From contig JACJZP010000009.1 in NCBI GenBank assembly GCA_020635535.1, positions 1 to 64,000 of the forward strand: a stretch of 64,000 nt of DNA. Reading direction: 5' to 3'. Every line of letters begins with the position of its first letter. The stretch's first letter is position 1. A program made the translations under genes and the position numbers. The notes beneath the pieces were generated by a model. That model was not told where the DNA came from, made no database searches, and saw only the letters and a program-made list of their open reading frames with translations. The stretch comes from Flavobacteriales bacterium (GTDB lineage Bacteria; Bacteroidota; Bacteroidia; UBA10329). Below are positions 61,785-64,000 of the stretch, one piece after another.

Positions 61785-63503
61785 TTAAAGCTTGTGCAGT
61801 CTGACTGCCTTACGCCCTCCTTCCCACTCTAAGTTGAGTATGTACACTCCTGTGGGATTTTGGTTCAGGTCAATTAGGGTTCTTCCTGAATTGACAAAAC
61901 CATTGTCTACCGATCTTCCTAAGGCATCTGTTACTGTAAAGGTCATTGGCATCTTTAGCTCAGTTACTAAGGAAAATTCACCGAACGATGGGTTCGGATA
62001 AACACTGAACTGAAGCTCTGCTACTGTAATTCCAGTAGGATCGGAAAGTATCTTGAACTTCCAATATCCGTCAGGAGCTGGCATCGGTCTATTCTGTTGC
62101 TTTCCGGTGTTTGCCTCTGCATGAATGTAATAGAACACCTTCTCCCCTGCTTGCTGGTAAGGAATGTAACCAGTCCAAGTATCTTCCAATGGATCTGTCA
62201 AGGTCATTGCTGCTGAAGAATAACCCTGAGCAGTATCTGTTGTCCAGTAAATTGAAGCTGTTGAAATACCATCGGCATGTTTGATCAAGGCATCAACTTG
62301 GTAGTTATTCATGGTATAAACCATGTCATCCAACGGTTGATGACTGATCAGCAGCGGGTCATCTGATGAAACTGCTTTGGTTATACAATGTATGGCGCCC
62401 GATGCCGTAATAATCTCGTTACAATCAATACCAACCACTTTATAGCCAGGTAAAGCTTCCCGATAGATACGTAGGGCCGTTGTATCCCACTGCTCTTCAT
62501 AAGTTGGAACCAAAATGGTGTTATTCACAAAAACCGAATTGGTATACGTTCTGTAATCTCCATTCTGATTTGGGTACTGCCCTCCTTCTGGCGGCATTGG
62601 AATACGAATGATCTCGTATTCCGTGCCGAAAACCGAATTGAAATTATTCAATACATAATTCAAGTTTGATTCAATCTGCGGGCCATCGGCCACTCCAGAC
62701 GGGTATTCTCCAATCAGCAATGTTTCTTCATCAAGCAACTTCATGTGCATATCGATATGATGTATTCCATCATATGGCAACGTTGGCATTTTAATGTATC
62801 GGTCAATTCCCATGAAATCTTCCATTATCTGATCCACCTCCGCTTCAGAATGATCTGATGTACCATATTGATTGGTAGCATCATTTTCCTCCAGAATCAA
62901 CTCCGAGGCAAAAGCAGTTCCGAACCCATCAACCATAAAATTGCCACCCGTGTTTACAAGATCATATGGCGCCTGACTTGTTTGATACAAAGGAATATCC
63001 AGCAGATCGGCCAGCGCTTCAGGAATCACATCATCATAAGGCCGCGGACGGTTGTAGATCCAATCCACCCAAAGCAACGAATCCACATCATCGGTATAAA
63101 CATTCCATTGACCATAATCGCGGAACCAAATACTATTTGAAGGCTCATCAACAAAGACAATATTGTTCTGGTCAATTCCATACTGGTTCAAATGACTGAT
63201 AACTGAGTTCTGATTTTCAGTTACGATGTAAACCGTGCACTCCTCCTTGGCATTACGAACAATTTCCCGCAACACGGAACGCGACCAAGTTCCTTCCCAA
63301 CGAACACAGAGGCCATCAATTTCCTCCCATTCGGCTGGTGTTCTAACGTCCGAAAATGGTGGTGTTGTAAAACCATTTGATACAGGCGGCCTGTACTCCA
63401 TTTGTCGCTCGGCCTCTGTTAGACCATGCGGTAAATGCTGGGCCATGGCCGAACCGATCATGATTGACAACAAGAAGCTGAGAACTGATTGTTTTGAATT
63501 CAT
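61785..63503 (-). CDS. Secreted peptidylarginine/agmatine deiminase-family protein with T9SS type A domain
   Basis: 572 residues from the ATG at 63503 (MNSKQSVLSFLLSIMIGSAMAQ). Residues ~35-380 match the guanidine-modifying fold of agmatine and bacterial peptidylarginine deiminases: substrate Asp in WFRDYGQWNV, His/Asp in HHIDMHMKLL, and the catalytic Cys in ASGAIHCITKAV. An additional beta-sandwich (~385-475) and a T9SS type A sorting domain (SVYPNPSFGEFSLV..GVYILNLEWEGGRKAVRLHKL) follow. Cytosolic agmatine deiminases lack such parts; the architecture resembles that of Porphyromonas PPAD. Whether free agmatine or peptide arginine is the substrate cannot be decided. Confidence 0.85.
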   Translation of the reverse strand: MNSKQSVLSFLLSIMIGSAMAQHLPHGLTEAERQMEYRPPVSNGFTTPPFSDVRTPAEWEEIDGLCVRWEGTWSRSVLREIVRNAKEECTVYIVTENQNSVISHLNQYGIDQNNIVFVDEPSNSIWFRDYGQWNVYTDDVDSLLWVDWIYNRPRPYDDVIPEALADLLDIPLYQTSQAPYDLVNTGGNFMVDGFGTAFASELILEENDATNQYGTSDHSEAEVDQIMEDFMGIDRYIKMPTLPYDGIHHIDMHMKLLDEETLLIGEYPSGVADGPQIESNLNYVLNNFNSVFGTEYEIIRIPMPPEGGQYPNQNGDYRTYTNSVFVNNTILVPTYEEQWDTTALRIYREALPGYKVVGIDCNEIITASGAIHCITKAVSSDDPLLISHQPLDDMVYTMNNYQVDALIKHADGISTASIYWTTDTAQGYSSAAMTLTDPLEDTWTGYIPYQQAGEKVFYYIHAEANTGKQQNRPMPAPDGYWKFKILSDPTGITVAELQFSVYPNPSFGEFSLVTELKMPMTFTVTDALGRSVDNGFVNSGRTLIDLNQNPTGVYILNLEWEGGRKAVRLHKL

Positions 63504-63576
63504 TGGGCAGTGGTTCTGTTCCAAAAGTAAAAACCAACTATGGCCGAACTGTCATCCAACAGCTATTTTCGCGGTC

Positions 63577-64000
63577 ATGAAGGTCTTGATGCCCATCGGT
63601 TACTTCCCTCCCATCAGCTATTTCGCATGGCTGATCGGAAATGAAGTAACACTCGAAAAAAAGGAACATTTCGTAAAACAATCACTTCGTAGCCGCTGCA
63701 CCATCATGGGGGCAAATGGCCCATTGAATCTGCTTGTTCCGAGAGAAAAAGCTTCAGACCGACTACCGATGAATGAAAGTATCATTCATAATGTGACCGA
63801 TTGGAAAACGCTGCATTGGCGCAGCTTGGAAGCCGCCTACCGCAATTCCCCTTATTTCGAGTATTACGAGGATAAGTTGCAGCCATTTTTTGAGCAAAAG
63901 CATACTCATCATTTTCAACTGGGGTTGGAATCAATTGAGCTTGTCTGCCAATTGCTGAATATCTCATTTAAACCAAGTTTTACGGAAGAATATCGAACCG
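63577..64000 (+). CDS. WbqC-like family protein, 5' part (continues beyond the window)
   Basis: The frame from the ATG at 63577 is open to the window end (141 residues). The N-terminus MKVLMPIGYFPPISYFAWLIG matches the WbqC-like family, as do LRSRCTIMGANGPLNLLVP and WKTLHWRSLEAAYRNSPYFEYY. WbqC-like proteins occur in O-antigen and peptidoglycan-modifying gene clusters; their activity is not well characterised. Many Bacteroidota carry such a gene next to a signal peptidase (lepB); the next gene here is not visible. It is divergent from the deiminase gene with 73 bp between starts. Confidence 0.83.
   Translation, partial: MKVLMPIGYFPPISYFAWLIGNEVTLEKKEHFVKQSLRSRCTIMGANGPLNLLVPREKASDRLPMNESIIHNVTDWKTLHWRSLEAAYRNSPYFEYYEDKLQPFFEQKHTHHFQLGLESIELVCQLLNISFKPSFTEEYRT

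Noticed and set aside
63540..63644. Short plus-strand frame starting at the ATG at 63540
   Set aside because: It ends after about 34 codons and is out of frame with the WbqC-like gene, whose family N-terminus begins at 63577.

Overview
This 64 kb window is a contiguous, gene-dense stretch of a Bacteroidota chromosome, probably a Flavobacteriales or Cryomorphaceae-like marine or freshwater bacterium. The assignment rests on several things seen in the sequence: at least six proteins with type IX secretion (T9SS) C-terminal sorting domains, SprB and PKD repeats, a PorP/SprF protein, a TonB receptor with a carboxypeptidase-regulatory-like N-terminus, a DUF349 protein, a THX ribosomal protein, weak Shine-Dalgarno sequences, and promoter boxes of the Bacteroidota form TAnnTTTG. 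No phage, plasmid, insertion sequence, CRISPR array, rRNA or tRNA was recognised.

Layout. 1-7.4 kb: the 3' part of a giant SprB/PKD adhesin, a PKD protein with a gliding-type (CHU_C) sorting domain and a PorP/SprF protein carrying an extra coiled coil and SPOR-like tail form a T9SS surface-protein triad, followed by a DUF4442 gene. 7.4-16.6 kb: small secreted proteins, a first Ala/Glu/Lys rod protein, a TonB receptor, a T9SS substrate, a cysteine desulfurase and GlmM. 16.8-21.1 kb: an overlapping operon TPR - phosphosulfolactate synthase - rhodanese - DUF368 (PopT-like) - aroE. 21.2-24.7 kb: a MoxR ATPase / membrane protein / CoxE-like VWA module whose gaps hold 7-nt tandem repeats. 24.7-38.6 kb: mostly housekeeping and conserved unknown genes (DUF349, Crp/Fnr regulator, phosphoribosyltransferase, aroK, SDR, GNAT-like, TamB, tsaD). 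38.6-46.3 kb: a secreted SGNH-like esterase, a 1733-residue rod protein built on 64-residue repeats, and an FAD oxidoreductase.

46.3-46.9 kb is the only long gap without a protein gene. On the minus strand it carries what looks like a complete transcription unit for a structured RNA of about 290 nt: a Bacteroidota promoter, a chain of short hairpins and an intrinsic terminator, with two tandem dyads upstream. This is the best candidate here for something undescribed. 46.9-50.8 kb: an M43 metalloprotease, a THX ribosomal protein with a histone-H1-like tail, and YqgE. 50.8-56.4 kb: a tightly overlapping six-gene minus-strand operon (penicillin acylase, membrane protein, patatin, rhomboid, HAD phosphatase, class IV aminotransferase). 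56.6-64 kb: a secreted protein and a propeller-SpoIIE sensor phosphatase, a TPR protein, a secreted arginine/agmatine-deiminase-like enzyme, and the start of a WbqC-like gene.

Start sites were chosen from signal peptides, family N-termini and gene overlaps. Functions are inferred from motifs read by eye, and no database search was run.
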